Shown here: positions 1 through 8,692 of the stretch, piece by piece | Position numbering within the stretch: position 1 is the first letter of the stretch | Layout: every line of letters starts with the position of its first letter | Assembly (NCBI GenBank): GCA_964590255.1 | Contig: CAZPYA010000007.1 | Span: 21,506-85,505 of the forward strand | Direction of reading: 5' to 3' | DNA from: JAKIYB01 sp964590255 | Lineage (GTDB): Bacteria; Armatimonadota; Hebobacteria; CAIYQO01 | Length of the DNA stretch: 64,000 nucleotides | The notes under the pieces: model-generated | What the model was told of the DNA's origin: nothing | Databases searched by the model: none | What the model saw: only the letters and a program-made list of their open reading frames with translations | Position numbers and translations under genes: made by a program

Positions 1-1
1 C

Positions 2-1318
2 ACCGCCATGCGCGCCCGCGGCGCCAACCTCACCGACATCGCCATTCTGGTGGTGGCGGCGGATGACGGCGTGCAGCCGCAGACGATCGAGGCCATTGAC
101 CACGCGAAGGCGGCGAAGGTGCCGATCATCGTGGCGATCAACAAAATCGACGTGCCCGACGCCCAGCCGGACGTGGTGAAGCAACAGCTCACCGCCTACG
201 AACTGGTGGCGGAGGAATATGGCGGCGAAACCATCATGGTGCCCCTCTCCGCGAAGAAGGGCTTGAATATCGAGCACCTGCTGGAGATGATCCTGCTCGT
301 TGCCGAAATGGGCGACCTGCGGGCGGTGGCCGACCGGAGAGCCCGCGGCGCGGTGGTCGAATCGAAGAAAGACCTGCAGCGCGGCCCGGTGGCGACCATC
401 CTGGTGCAGGAAGGCACGCTGCGCGTCGGCGACGCCATCGTCATCGGCATGGTGTCCGGCCGCATTCGCGCCATGACAGACGACAAAGGACGCCCGGTGA
501 AAGAAGCCGGTCCTTCCGCCCCGGTGGTTATCACCGGTATCTCGGAAGTGCCGCAGGCGGGCGACCTCTTCGAGGTAGTCGATAGCGAGAAACAGGCGCG
601 CGAGATTGCCGAGCAGCGCCAGATGAAGGCCCGCGATGAGCGCCTGCAGACCACCCACGTGAGCCTGCAGAACCTCAGCAGCATGGTGGCCGCCGGCGTC
701 GTGAAGGACGTGAACCTCATTATCAAGGCGGACGTGGCGGGCTCCATCGAAGCCATCACCCAGGCGCTCTCGCAGGTGACGCACGCGGAGCTTCGCCTGA
801 ACACGATCCACTCGGGTGTGGGCGACATTACCGAGTCAGACGTGCAACTCGCGCGGGCGACGGACTCGATCATCATCGGCTTCCACGTGAAGTCCGAAAC
901 GCAGGCCCGGCTGCTGGCGGAAGAAGACGGCATCGACCTGCGCGTATACCAGATCATCTACGACATCATCGATGACGTGGAAAAGGCCATGGTGGGCAAG
1001 CTCACCCCGGTCTTCGAGGAAGTCGTGCTCGGGCATGCCGAGGTACGCGCGGTCTTCAAGCTGTCCCGCGCGGGCACCATCGCCGGCTGCCATGTGATCG
1101 ACGGCAAGGTGCAGCGCAGCAGCAAGGTACGCGTGCGCCGCGCCGGCGAGGTGGTAGTAGAAGGCACCCTGGACTCGCTGAAGCACCTCAAGGAAGACGT
1201 GCGCGAGATGGCGCAAGGCTTCGAATGCGGCATCGGCCTGGATCGCTACAACGCGTGGCAGGAAGGTGACATCATCGAAAGCTACATCGTGAAGGAATCG
1301 CGCCGCGAGACGCTGTAA
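2..1318 (+). CDS. infB: Translation initiation factor IF-2, C-terminal part (5' end outside window)
   Basis: GTPase that delivers initiator fMet-tRNA to the 30S subunit. The reading frame is open to the window edge (the first codons give T-A-M-R, continuing the G-domain sequence after the DTPGHEAF switch region), so only the C-terminal ~438 residues are here. Visible: the rest of the G domain with AINKIDVP (the NKxD guanine-specificity motif) and the SAKKG motif, then beta-barrel domain II (GPVATILVQEGTLRVGD), the IF-2 domain III core (IIKADVAGSIEAI) and the final beta-barrel ending in GDIIESY. Size and order match bacterial IF-2. A strong intrinsic terminator follows at 1339-1370, so this is the last gene of its operon. 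Confidence 0.97.
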   Translation, partial: TAMRARGANLTDIAILVVAADDGVQPQTIEAIDHAKAAKVPIIVAINKIDVPDAQPDVVKQQLTAYELVAEEYGGETIMVPLSAKKGLNIEHLLEMILLVAEMGDLRAVADRRARGAVVESKKDLQRGPVATILVQEGTLRVGDAIVIGMVSGRIRAMTDDKGRPVKEAGPSAPVVITGISEVPQAGDLFEVVDSEKQAREIAEQRQMKARDERLQTTHVSLQNLSSMVAAGVVKDVNLIIKADVAGSIEAITQALSQVTHAELRLNTIHSGVGDITESDVQLARATDSIIIGFHVKSETQARLLAEEDGIDLRVYQIIYDIIDDVEKAMVGKLTPVFEEVVLGHAEVRAVFKLSRAGTIAGCHVIDGKVQRSSKVRVRRAGEVVVEGTLDSLKHLKEDVREMAQGFECGIGLDRYNAWQEGDIIESYIVKESRRETL

Positions 1319-1338
1319 GCATCGCGACAGCTACATAC

Positions 1339-1370
1339 ACGGGCCGGGGCGCATTGCCCCGGCCCGTTTT
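1339..1370 (+). terminator. Intrinsic terminator of infB
   Basis: A 12-bp G+C-rich stem (arms 1339-1350 and 1356-1367) with a 5-nt loop runs into a T-rich tract. It starts 20 nt after the infB stop codon and lies upstream of the promoter of nfi, so it separates the two units. Confidence 0.93.
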
Positions 1371-1398
1371 ACTTGTGCCACCCTCCCCCACTTCGCGG

Positions 1399-1404
1399 TA
1401 TAAT
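1399..1404 (+). promoter_or_regulatory. -10 element (TATAAT) of nfi, probably giving a leaderless mRNA
   Basis: A perfect TATAAT ends exactly 6 nt before the ATG at 1411, so transcription should begin at or next to the start codon. No Shine-Dalgarno sequence fits between. The -35 region is weak (TTG-like around 1373). The same -10/N6/ATG spacing recurs at three other genes in the window. Confidence 0.7.
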
Positions 1405-1410
1405 CGTGTG

Positions 1411-2103
1411 ATGCAGATTACCCCTTTGCACGAGTGGGATGTCACCTTGGCGGAGGCGGAACGCCTGCAGCGAGAGCTGCGGGAACGCCTGATCCTGCAG
1501 CCGCCGCCGGATTTCGCGCCGCGCCTGGCCGCCGGGGGCGATGTCTCGATGAACCGCGACTCGCCCGTCGCCTACGCCGGGTTCGTGGTGCTGGATATCG
1601 CCTCGCGGGAAACGGTGGACCATGCGGCGGTGCGATCGCAGGCGACATTCCCCTACATACCCGGGTACCTGAGCTTCCGCGAGCTGCCGGCGCTGGCGGA
1701 GGCGTGGACGGCGCTGACGACGCGGCCAGACGTGCTGATTCTCGATGGCCACGGCACCGCCCACCCGCGCCGCATGGGCATCGCCTGCCATGCCGGCCTG
1801 CTCTTCGACCTTCCCACCCTGGGCTGCGGCAAGTCGATACTGGTCGGCCACTACGAGGGGCTGGGAGAGGCGCGCGGCGCCACCGCTCCACTGATACACC
1901 GCGGCGAGGTGGTGGGCATGGCGGTGCGCACTCGCGCCAGTGTCTCCCCCGTCTTCGTGTCCCCCGGCCACCGCATGGACCTGCCCACCGCCATCGACTT
2001 GGTGCTGCGCCTCTCCACGTATCGCGAACCGGAGCCGACGCGTCGGACGCATCGGCTGGTGAATACGTTGCGGGTGGCGGATATGACGGGCAGTAATCAG
2101 TGA
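1411..2103 (+). CDS. nfi: Endonuclease V (deoxyinosine 3'-endonuclease)
   Basis: Repairs deaminated purines by cutting the second phosphodiester bond 3' of deoxyinosine, Mg-dependent, in the cytosol. The 230-residue protein has the family landmarks: GGDVS with the metal-binding Asp at residue 44, the damage-recognition wedge FPYIPGYLSFRE (80-91, catalytic Glu91), and the LDGHGTAHPR motif with Asp112. The start was placed at 1411 because homologous sequence begins there and a TATAAT sits 6 nt upstream; the frame stays open 57 nt further upstream, but that part overlaps the infB terminator. It converges on the next gene. Length is normal for the family. Confidence 0.95.
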   Translation: MQITPLHEWDVTLAEAERLQRELRERLILQPPPDFAPRLAAGGDVSMNRDSPVAYAGFVVLDIASRETVDHAAVRSQATFPYIPGYLSFRELPALAEAWTALTTRPDVLILDGHGTAHPRRMGIACHAGLLFDLPTLGCGKSILVGHYEGLGEARGATAPLIHRGEVVGMAVRTRASVSPVFVSPGHRMDLPTAIDLVLRLSTYREPEPTRRTHRLVNTLRVADMTGSNQ

Positions 2104-2142
2104 TTACTGATTTCCCCGCGCGTTTCCGTCTCTCTCGCCCAT

Positions 2143-3150
2143 TCATGCCGCGCGTGTGTCCGCTTCGTCGGAGACGTCGGGGATGAAGTTGAGGACGTAG
2201 ACGGCGGTGCCGGGGGTGCGGACGCGCAGGCGTAATTCGTGCGGGCCGATGGCGGGATTCGCCACCAGGTGGTAGGCGCGGGGCATCTCGACGGTGAGGA
2301 CTGGTTCTCTCCCATGCGCCAGGTCTGAGCCGCGGGCTTCCAGCGGCAGCGGAGCGCCGTCCTGCTCGACCTCGATGATCCCCCGAGTATCGGTCGGTGG
2401 GCAGATGACGGCATACACCTCGCGCGCGTGGTAGCGCACCGCCAGCGCACCCGACTCCCTGACCAGCCGCAGCGCATCGGTGGTATGTTCCCAGCAGCCC
2501 ACGGCGTAGAGCGCGTCGGGCATGTGCGGCGCGTATTCGGCGTAGTCGACTACCGCGTGCGTCACGCCGCTCTCCGGATTGCCCAGCCGTCCGCGGCCTG
2601 CCCCCAGGTAGATATCGCGGGTGGCCGGCAACCAGGCGGCGCCGGGTTCGTCGCTGGCGCGCAACGGCGGCAGCAGCGGCGGCAGCGCGGCTTCCGGGTG
2701 GATATGCCGCAGCATGATCTGGATTTGCGCCTCGATGCCCAGGTAATCACCTTCCCCATAATGGAAATACCAGATATCGCCCTCCGGCCCGACCAGGTAG
2801 TGCGCCGGCCAGATGCGGTTCGCCCAGGCGTTCCAGGTGCGATGGTCGGAATCGAGCAGCACGGGGTAGCCGATGCCCAGCCGCTCCACCGCGGCGCGCA
2901 CGTTGTCGGAGATGCGCGCGAAGGGGAACTGCGGACTATGCACGCCGATGAGGGTGAAGCCGACGGCGGCATATCGCGCCGCCCAGGCCTGCAGGTACGG
3001 CAGCGTGCGCAAGCAGTTGACGCCGGCGTAATCCCAGAAATGCACCAACACCGCCTGCCCGCGCAGGCCAGCCAGCGCCAGCGGGGCGCTGTTCAGCCAC
3101 TCGCCCCCCTGCAGGTCCGGCGCCGGAATCGGTTCAATCACCGCTGGCAT
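2143..3150 (-). CDS. Thioredoxin-fold protein with DipZ-like C-terminal domain, incomplete CXXC
   Basis: 335 residues. Residues ~1-160 are a TlpA/peroxiredoxin-like thioredoxin fold (AVLVHFWDYAGVNCLRTLPY, then PVLLDSDHRTWNAWANRIWPAHYLV); the rest matches the beta-rich C-terminal domain that follows this fold in DipZ-type proteins (GPHELRLRV near the end). Family members carry a CxNC redox pair; here it reads G43-V-N-C46, so the N-terminal, normally nucleophilic, cysteine is glycine while the resolving cysteine is kept. A classical disulfide oxidoreductase reaction is therefore unlikely; monothiol chemistry or a binding role are alternatives. No signal peptide is evident, which is also unusual for a TlpA-like protein. 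An AGG-containing RBS precedes the ATG. Confidence 0.82.
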   Translation of the reverse strand: MPAVIEPIPAPDLQGGEWLNSAPLALAGLRGQAVLVHFWDYAGVNCLRTLPYLQAWAARYAAVGFTLIGVHSPQFPFARISDNVRAAVERLGIGYPVLLDSDHRTWNAWANRIWPAHYLVGPEGDIWYFHYGEGDYLGIEAQIQIMLRHIHPEAALPPLLPPLRASDEPGAAWLPATRDIYLGAGRGRLGNPESGVTHAVVDYAEYAPHMPDALYAVGCWEHTTDALRLVRESGALAVRYHAREVYAVICPPTDTRGIIEVEQDGAPLPLEARGSDLAHGREPVLTVEMPRAYHLVANPAIGPHELRLRVRTPGTAVYVLNFIPDVSDEADTRAA

Positions 3151-3246
3151 ATGCGCATCTTGCCCTGTTCAGCGGGGCAGGTGGCGATAAAGATGCGACG
3201 CCGGCAAGGATGATTGTCATCTTCACCGCACAACCAGGCCAACCGG

Positions 3247-3275
3247 TTGACATCGCGGGAAGCGGCTGGTAACGT
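3247..3275 (+). promoter_or_regulatory. Sigma70-type promoter for the UroD-like/M23-like pair
   Basis: TTGACA at 3247-3252, 17-bp spacer, TAACGT at 3270-3275. It lies 31 nt upstream of the start codon chosen for the next gene, supporting the start at 3307 over the upstream in-frame codon at 3214, which lies before the promoter. Confidence 0.62.
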
Positions 3276-3306
3276 ATACCACGATACAGCCGCGAAAGGT
3301 CTACCC

Positions 3307-4428
3307 ATGAATTTCCGCGAACGCTACATCGAAACCCTGCTCTTCGGCGCTTCCGACCGCATCCCGTTCATGCCCGGCGGACCGCGTGAATCGACGCTGC
3401 GCGCCTGGCGCACCCAGGGACTGCCGGCGGATGCCAACTGGTACGACACGCTCCTCGCCGAGATCGGGCTGGAACCGATGTCCGGCGGGATGGAGGGAGC
3501 CGGCGCGTCCTTCCAGATGATGCCGATTTTCGAGGAGAAGGTGCTGGAGCACACGGACGGCCACTACATCGTGCAGGACTGGATGGGCGCCATCACCGAA
3601 ATTTCCGACGAGTTCGACTACACGTATATCCGCTCGGCGAAGGACTTCGTCACGCGCAAGTGGCACAAATTCCCAGTGGAAACGCGGGCCGACTGGGCGG
3701 TGATGCAAGAGCGCTTCCGGGTCGACACTCCCGGCCGCTTCGCCGAGAACCTGGGCGAACTTGCCGCCGCGGCTCACGCCCGTGGCAGCGGCCTGAGCGT
3801 GCAGGTGAACGGCCCCTTCTGGCAACTGCGCGAGTGGTGCGGCTTTGAAGGCCTGTGCATGCTCTGCATCGAGGACCCGGAGTTTGTTGACGAGATGGCG
3901 GCGTTCTGGACGGAGTTCGTGTCGCAAGTGCTGGCGCACATCTTCCGCGAGGGCGCGCTGGACCGGCTGGGCATCTCCGAGGACATGGCCTACAAGGCGC
4001 ACAGCATGATCTCGCCGGCGATGACGCGGCGCTTCTGCCAGCCCGCCTACTTCCGCTGGGTGGCGGAGGCGAAGGCGGCCGGCTGCGCCATCATCGACAT
4101 GGACTCGGACGGCTGCATCGAGGAGCTCATCCCTATCTGGATCGAGGCGGGCATCAACGTGTGCGACCCCATCGAGGTGGCGGCGCACAACGACATCGTG
4201 GAGTTTCGCCGGCGGTTCGGCAAGGCCATCGGCTATACGGGCGGCGTGGACAAGCGCGCCATGGCGGCCGGCGGTGACGTGATGCGCGCCGAAATCGCCC
4301 GCATCGCCCCGGTGGTGCAAGACGGCGGCTACATCCCCGGCTGCGACCACGGCGTACCACCCGACGTCTCGTGGCCGAATTTCATCGACTACAGCCGCGA
4401 GATCGCGAAGCTGACCGGGTGGCTGTAA
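3307..4428 (+). CDS. Uroporphyrinogen decarboxylase (URO-D) family protein
   Basis: 373-residue URO-D-fold TIM barrel. The N-terminus (RERYIETLLFGASDRIPFMPGG), the central SVQVNGPFWQLREW stretch, EDMAYKAHSMISPAM and the late GGVDKRAMA and PGCDHGVPPDVSWPNF segments are those of the broad URO-D/corrinoid-methyltransferase superfamily rather than HemE itself. Members like this are usually found in methyl-transfer or unknown catabolic roles, so haem synthesis is unlikely. An AAAGG RBS lies 7 nt before the ATG at 3307. The following gene is only 21 nt away and probably co-transcribed. The substrate cannot be read from the sequence. Confidence 0.85.
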   Translation: MNFRERYIETLLFGASDRIPFMPGGPRESTLRAWRTQGLPADANWYDTLLAEIGLEPMSGGMEGAGASFQMMPIFEEKVLEHTDGHYIVQDWMGAITEISDEFDYTYIRSAKDFVTRKWHKFPVETRADWAVMQERFRVDTPGRFAENLGELAAAAHARGSGLSVQVNGPFWQLREWCGFEGLCMLCIEDPEFVDEMAAFWTEFVSQVLAHIFREGALDRLGISEDMAYKAHSMISPAMTRRFCQPAYFRWVAEAKAAGCAIIDMDSDGCIEELIPIWIEAGINVCDPIEVAAHNDIVEFRRRFGKAIGYTGGVDKRAMAAGGDVMRAEIARIAPVVQDGGYIPGCDHGVPPDVSWPNFIDYSREIAKLTGWL

Positions 4429-4449
4429 CCCTAAAAAAAGGAGACCGCC

Positions 4450-5346
4450 ATGCTCACTCGCGCCGCCAAACCGACGCTGACCCCCTTCGGCCTGCACCAT
4501 GGGGAGACGCTGAGCTATACCCGGCGTGACGGGCAGGCGTGGGAGATGACGCTGCTGGATACCACAGCGGAGGTGGTAGAGCGCGATTATGCCCGGTATA
4601 ACAACGGCGATGTCGGGCACGGCACCGGCGACATTTCCGCGTATGCCTTCACCGCCGCGGTGCGCGTCAACGGACAGGAACACGCGCTGCGTCGCGAGGT
4701 GGGCACGCAAAACAGCTTTTATGCGCCGTGGATCATCGACGGCGTCAACGTGTGGCTTGATGCCGCGGCCTGCGCCTTCACCCACGCCGGCGGCTTCATG
4801 GTGGAGAAAGACTGGCGCGGCGGGCTCATCTGCGCCCCGGCACACGCCGCGCGCTTCGCCGTGCAGGACGCTGACCAGCCCATCTGCCCGGAGCCGCTGC
4901 ATCCGTGGTACCCCAACGCGGAGGCCCGGCTGGACATCCACGACTGCTACTGCGGCGAGGACTGCTGGATGGGGCCGTACGGCGGCATCGCCGCGCACTG
5001 CGGGCTGGACATCAACATGCCGGCCGGCACCGTGCTAAGCGCGCCGTTCAGCATGGACAGCCACCGCCTCATCCGCACCACCGCCGCCGGCTTCAACAAC
5101 AACGTCTGGCGCGGCGTGCGCCGTTGGGCGGACGGCAGCGAGTGGCAAGTGCAAACCCACCACCTGATCGCCATGATTACCCCCGAAGATACCCCACTGC
5201 CGGCCGGCACCCCGTATGCCACCACTGCCGGCGTCTTCGTCGGGTATCACGAGCACACCCACTTCCTCTTCCGCATACTCGACCAGGGCGGCGATTACTT
5301 GCTGGACCCGTGGCTTTTGTTCTGGGAGATTTTTCGGCAGGCGTAA
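4450..5346 (+). CDS. M23-like (LytM-fold) putative metallopeptidase, cytosolic
   Basis: 298 residues without signal peptide or membrane segment. The C-terminal half carries a LytM/M23-like pattern: H183-x3-D187 in AAHCGLDINMPAGT followed by a predicted APFS strand, then HEHTHF (267-272) giving the HxH motif, and a final DPWLLFWEIF. These are the zinc ligands of M23 endopeptidases, but M23 proteins normally act on peptidoglycan outside the cytoplasm. The N-terminal ~160 residues are not recognised; several cysteines (C166, C168, C172) sit just before the motif. A strong AGGAG RBS lies 6 nt before the ATG, 21 nt after the URO-D-like gene. The family call is by motif only; a non-peptidase role in a carbohydrate or C1 pathway is possible. 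Confidence 0.55.
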   Translation: MLTRAAKPTLTPFGLHHGETLSYTRRDGQAWEMTLLDTTAEVVERDYARYNNGDVGHGTGDISAYAFTAAVRVNGQEHALRREVGTQNSFYAPWIIDGVNVWLDAAACAFTHAGGFMVEKDWRGGLICAPAHAARFAVQDADQPICPEPLHPWYPNAEARLDIHDCYCGEDCWMGPYGGIAAHCGLDINMPAGTVLSAPFSMDSHRLIRTTAAGFNNNVWRGVRRWADGSEWQVQTHHLIAMITPEDTPLPAGTPYATTAGVFVGYHEHTHFLFRILDQGGDYLLDPWLLFWEIFRQA

Positions 5347-5397
5347 CGCATGCCCGGCATGGCGCGCATCATGAAATATGCATACCGGAGGAGTCAC

Positions 5398-5832
5398 ATG
5401 CGCAGCTACCTACTGATAGCGTTCATCTGGCTATACGCGGCGAGCATGGCCGCCCAACTGCCCACCGGCACGATCGCGGGCACTGTCAAGTTCGACGCCG
5501 GCACACCATATGCCGATGCCTATATCAGCATACGCACCGGGGACCAATTACGCACCGCACTGTCGCAGAAAAACGGCACATTCACCGCGCAGGCTATTGC
5601 CGGCAGCGGCACGATATATGTCGCCACGATTAATTTCCCGGTTTCCGTGAAAGCCGGCCAAACCACCCGCGTCGCATTGGTGTTGCGACGTGACCACGGC
5701 GTCATCGTGCAGATACGCTACCCGAATGCGCGCCGGTCGGGTGCGATCTCACCTGTGGGTATAGCACGAATACGCGCAACAGCGATTCAGTATTCACCAT
5801 TCGCCTGGGAACGGGAAAATTCTGGTTTGTGA
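5398..5832 (+). CDS. Secreted carboxypeptidase-regulatory-like protein, N-terminal fragment (frameshifted)
   Basis: Starts at 5398 behind a strong GGAGGAG RBS with a signal peptide (RSYLLIAFIWLYAASMAAQ) and one beta-sandwich repeat (GTIAGTVKFDAGTPYADAYI). The frame stops at 5832, but coding character moves to another frame near 5758: the frame entered by one step back reads on as STNTRNSDSVFTIRLGTGKF without a stop into the ORF that ends at 8690. The two pieces are therefore one ~1095-residue gene broken by a 1-nt indel or sequencing error. An earlier start at 5350 is less likely because its extension has no signal-peptide character. Confidence 0.75.
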   Translation: MRSYLLIAFIWLYAASMAAQLPTGTIAGTVKFDAGTPYADAYISIRTGDQLRTALSQKNGTFTAQAIAGSGTIYVATINFPVSVKAGQTTRVALVLRRDHGVIVQIRYPNARRSGAISPVGIARIRATAIQYSPFAWERENSGL

Positions 5833-8690
5833 ATGTGCCGCCGGACGTGGTACGGTTCGGCATCTATGGCACCTATCGCAATACCCCCGCCTCACAAGTG
5901 CATTTCCAGCACAACTGGCAATTCGCGACGCCGTCACCGTTGCGCGAGCTCACGCATGTCGTGCCCACGATGGCCGAGGTTACGCTGACCGTCGTCGATG
6001 CCGCCGACAAGCCGATGCCGAACCTCCCTGTCACCGGCAAACTGACATATCCCGCAACGATCTGGTCCGGCGACAATACCGGACCGCGCGCAGGCACACA
6101 ACAGTATGAAGTCGATATTCGCGGCAAGACAGACGGGAACGGCGCGATATCGCTGGGACGTTTTCCACCCTGGAAATACGCGCTGGTGCTGCAATCCGGT
6201 GCGATCGCGGGGTCGCGCATCAATTTCACCGTGAACGCCAATGGCGTCGTCTCGCTGCGTCGATATGCGCTGGCCTTGCGTTCGCGCGATGTCACGCACA
6301 CGATCTTCGACGGCACCGACAAACCGAGACCGGGCGCCGAGGTGATGATCAGTTATTACTGGAACCAGCAATGGGAGCTGTTTGCCGCAAAAGCGGATGC
6401 AGCCGGGGTCATCGTCTGGAAAAACCTGCCACCGGTGCGCGCCATCGTCTGGGGTTCCGACGTGCCGGCGGGCGTCATCGCGCCGGAGATGACCACCATC
6501 ACTCAACCGCTGCCGCCGCCAAAGCCGGAAGAGTTGACTGTATCAAGACTGGTGCTGTCACAGACCGGCGATACGCCCGTGCATACTCATATATTCATCA
6601 ATACCCGCGAGAGGACCGATTACCGGATGACTCGCGGCAATCCCGGCGAGACGACGCAGGTTCCGCGATATGGCATCTGCGCGGAACAAGGAGACAGCTT
6701 CTCGGTGTTAGCGGTAACCGAGTCGTCCCCGCCGCGCGTGGGCTGGAGTGGCGATATATACCTGCCATACACAAATGATCATTTCCCGATGACCTTTCCC
6801 ACGCTGGCGCTGACGGAAGGCGTCGAGGTGCGTGGGCGCCTGCTGACGGCGGACGGACAGGCCGTCACTGACGTCACGCGCATTGACGTCGTGCCCCTCG
6901 ACGTTGCCGACGTGCCACCGACCATCGCGCCGTTGTCGTATTCACACAATCCCGGTTACCCGATCATCCGGCAGAGCAATGGGACATTCACCATACTCCT
7001 GGCGAAACCGGGCCGCTATCGCCTGCTGGTCGACCTGTTCGATGAGAATAGCGCGCCGCTGCCGGGCATGCTGCTCAACGCGAAAACAGGCATCAATCAG
7101 GTCACGATCGTGCTTCCGCCACCGCTGACGACGCCACCCACCGGCAGCGAACTCAACTGGATTACCACCACTTCGCCATGCGTTGCCGGTCACCTGCGGA
7201 TTCCGACAGCGAAACCGGTGTATGGTCCGCGCGACGAACTGCTGGCCTGGTGGTATCAGCCCACGCCGGATCGATTGGTCCTGCGCAAGACCGGCGACGC
7301 CACCGATACCATCCTCACGCGACGCGCGGTCAAATTCGCACTCCCCGCGACATATCAGGCCGACGTCGGCCTGCAGGCGCTGCTGCCGGTGTTTCCGTAT
7401 CGTCCGAGCCCATCTGCTGATTCGTTGGCGCCTTCACGCGAGCCTGGCTCCGCGGAGTTGCCGGTTCAGCTCACGCGCGCAAGCGGATATGCCGCGCACG
7501 TCTTCCCCGGCACATATGCCCTGACTGATGCGAACGGCGACAGTGTATTGGACGCCATCAACGTGCCGGCGGGTGGACCGGAAACCATCCCAGTTCGTCT
7601 CACTCCGGCGCAACTACGCCTTGGTGATCAGCGCGAGCGATACCTTGAACTCTGCCTGCCCGCCAATGGGCCCAAACACGTGAACGGTGATTCGATTTCC
7701 GGGCATATCGGCATCACGTTCGATGTACCAGGATATCGACGTGTCTGCATATCGGGGGACCGGAATATCACCTGCGCCGTTCCGCGGGTTGCTACCCGTA
7801 TTTCGCTAAGCTGGTATGGCGTCGGTACCATCACCGATGTTGCCATTCCACCTGACCCGCTCACGGATGCCGAACAGCGAACGCGCAGTGCGATTCCCGC
7901 GACGCGCGTGCAGCTTCCCGCCTGGCAACTGGGTGTTCCGTTCAGTGGGCAGGTCATAGATGGCGAAGGTAAACCCTACGCGAATCGACGCATCGATCTC
8001 AGTCTGCGGGTAGCGGCTGACGGACCGGTCGGCTGCACGTTCATGACCGACGCACAGGGACGATTCACCATCGCGAATGCGTTGCCCGGCACGGTGTATC
8101 TTAAGCCGCGTGTTGCCAATGATTACGCCTATTGGGTCGTCGATATTCCCGCCAACGGCCTGCGCGACGTAAAACTCCGCATCACGACTGATTTCTATAA
8201 CGAAACACCAGAATACCCCTGCGGCAGTCCCGGCCTCGTGGCCTGGTGGCTGCCTGATGCTGGAACGGCGCGTCGACTGGCCGCGTTTTACGATAACATC
8301 GGCGATTATGACGCGCCGCGGACATCCGGCTGGGTGTGGTGTGTGGACAACAATGGGCAGGTGACCGCCAGATACCTCACTGTTACGCCCAAACGCATCC
8401 TGCTACGCCATGCACGACAAGGCGCTACGCTCACAGTCACCTTCCCGCTGGACATGACAGCAGGATTACCGGGAGTCATGCACATCACCCACACGCAGAC
8501 CGGCGTCACCCTGGATGTGCCCCCCGCTATCTGGCACGCCTCACCGCTGTTCAACAAGGTATTCGGCCAGTGCATCAGCCTACCGCCGGGAGCGTATCGC
8601 ATTGTCATCGATACCCTACGCGGGCCGGTGACGCGCGATGTGACCGTCGGCACGCAGGGAGTGTCGCTCTCACTGACGTATCCGCAGTGA
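5829..8690 (+). CDS. Secreted carboxypeptidase-regulatory-like repeat protein, main part (frameshifted from 5398)
   Basis: Large extracellular protein built of repeated beta-sandwich modules of the carboxypeptidase-regulatory/TonB-plug-adjacent type, for example VTLTVVDAADKPMPNLPVTG, GQVIDGEGKPYANRRIDLSL and DAQGRFTIANALPGTVYLKP. No catalytic motif, membrane anchor or sorting signal is visible at the C-terminus. The first in-frame start is a GTG at 5829, but in-frame coding sequence continues upstream to about 5760, so the true N-terminus is the signal peptide at 5398. Base composition is visibly less G+C-rich than in neighbouring housekeeping genes. Function is unknown; such modules commonly bind or present polysaccharide. 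Confidence 0.72.
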   Translation: MNVPPDVVRFGIYGTYRNTPASQVHFQHNWQFATPSPLRELTHVVPTMAEVTLTVVDAADKPMPNLPVTGKLTYPATIWSGDNTGPRAGTQQYEVDIRGKTDGNGAISLGRFPPWKYALVLQSGAIAGSRINFTVNANGVVSLRRYALALRSRDVTHTIFDGTDKPRPGAEVMISYYWNQQWELFAAKADAAGVIVWKNLPPVRAIVWGSDVPAGVIAPEMTTITQPLPPPKPEELTVSRLVLSQTGDTPVHTHIFINTRERTDYRMTRGNPGETTQVPRYGICAEQGDSFSVLAVTESSPPRVGWSGDIYLPYTNDHFPMTFPTLALTEGVEVRGRLLTADGQAVTDVTRIDVVPLDVADVPPTIAPLSYSHNPGYPIIRQSNGTFTILLAKPGRYRLLVDLFDENSAPLPGMLLNAKTGINQVTIVLPPPLTTPPTGSELNWITTTSPCVAGHLRIPTAKPVYGPRDELLAWWYQPTPDRLVLRKTGDATDTILTRRAVKFALPATYQADVGLQALLPVFPYRPSPSADSLAPSREPGSAELPVQLTRASGYAAHVFPGTYALTDANGDSVLDAINVPAGGPETIPVRLTPAQLRLGDQRERYLELCLPANGPKHVNGDSISGHIGITFDVPGYRRVCISGDRNITCAVPRVATRISLSWYGVGTITDVAIPPDPLTDAEQRTRSAIPATRVQLPAWQLGVPFSGQVIDGEGKPYANRRIDLSLRVAADGPVGCTFMTDAQGRFTIANALPGTVYLKPRVANDYAYWVVDIPANGLRDVKLRITTDFYNETPEYPCGSPGLVAWWLPDAGTARRLAAFYDNIGDYDAPRTSGWVWCVDNNGQVTARYLTVTPKRILLRHARQGATLTVTFPLDMTAGLPGVMHITHTQTGVTLDVPPAIWHASPLFNKVFGQCISLPPGAYRIVIDTLRGPVTRDVTVGTQGVSLSLTYPQ

Positions 8691-8692
8691 CT

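Noticed and set aside
2092..2108. 8-bp palindrome AGTAATCA/TGATTACT over the nfi stop codon as terminator
   Set aside because: Only a 1-nt centre, A+T-rich and no T-run; a stable hairpin would lose most of the pairs.
3301..4998. 565-codon minus-strand frame across the URO-D-like and M23-like genes
   Set aside because: It covers two well-supported plus-strand genes with RBSs and shows only shadow composition.
5749..5765. Programmed -1 ribosomal frameshift
   Set aside because: No slippery X-XXY-YYZ heptamer or obvious downstream pseudoknot; an indel or sequencing error is simpler.
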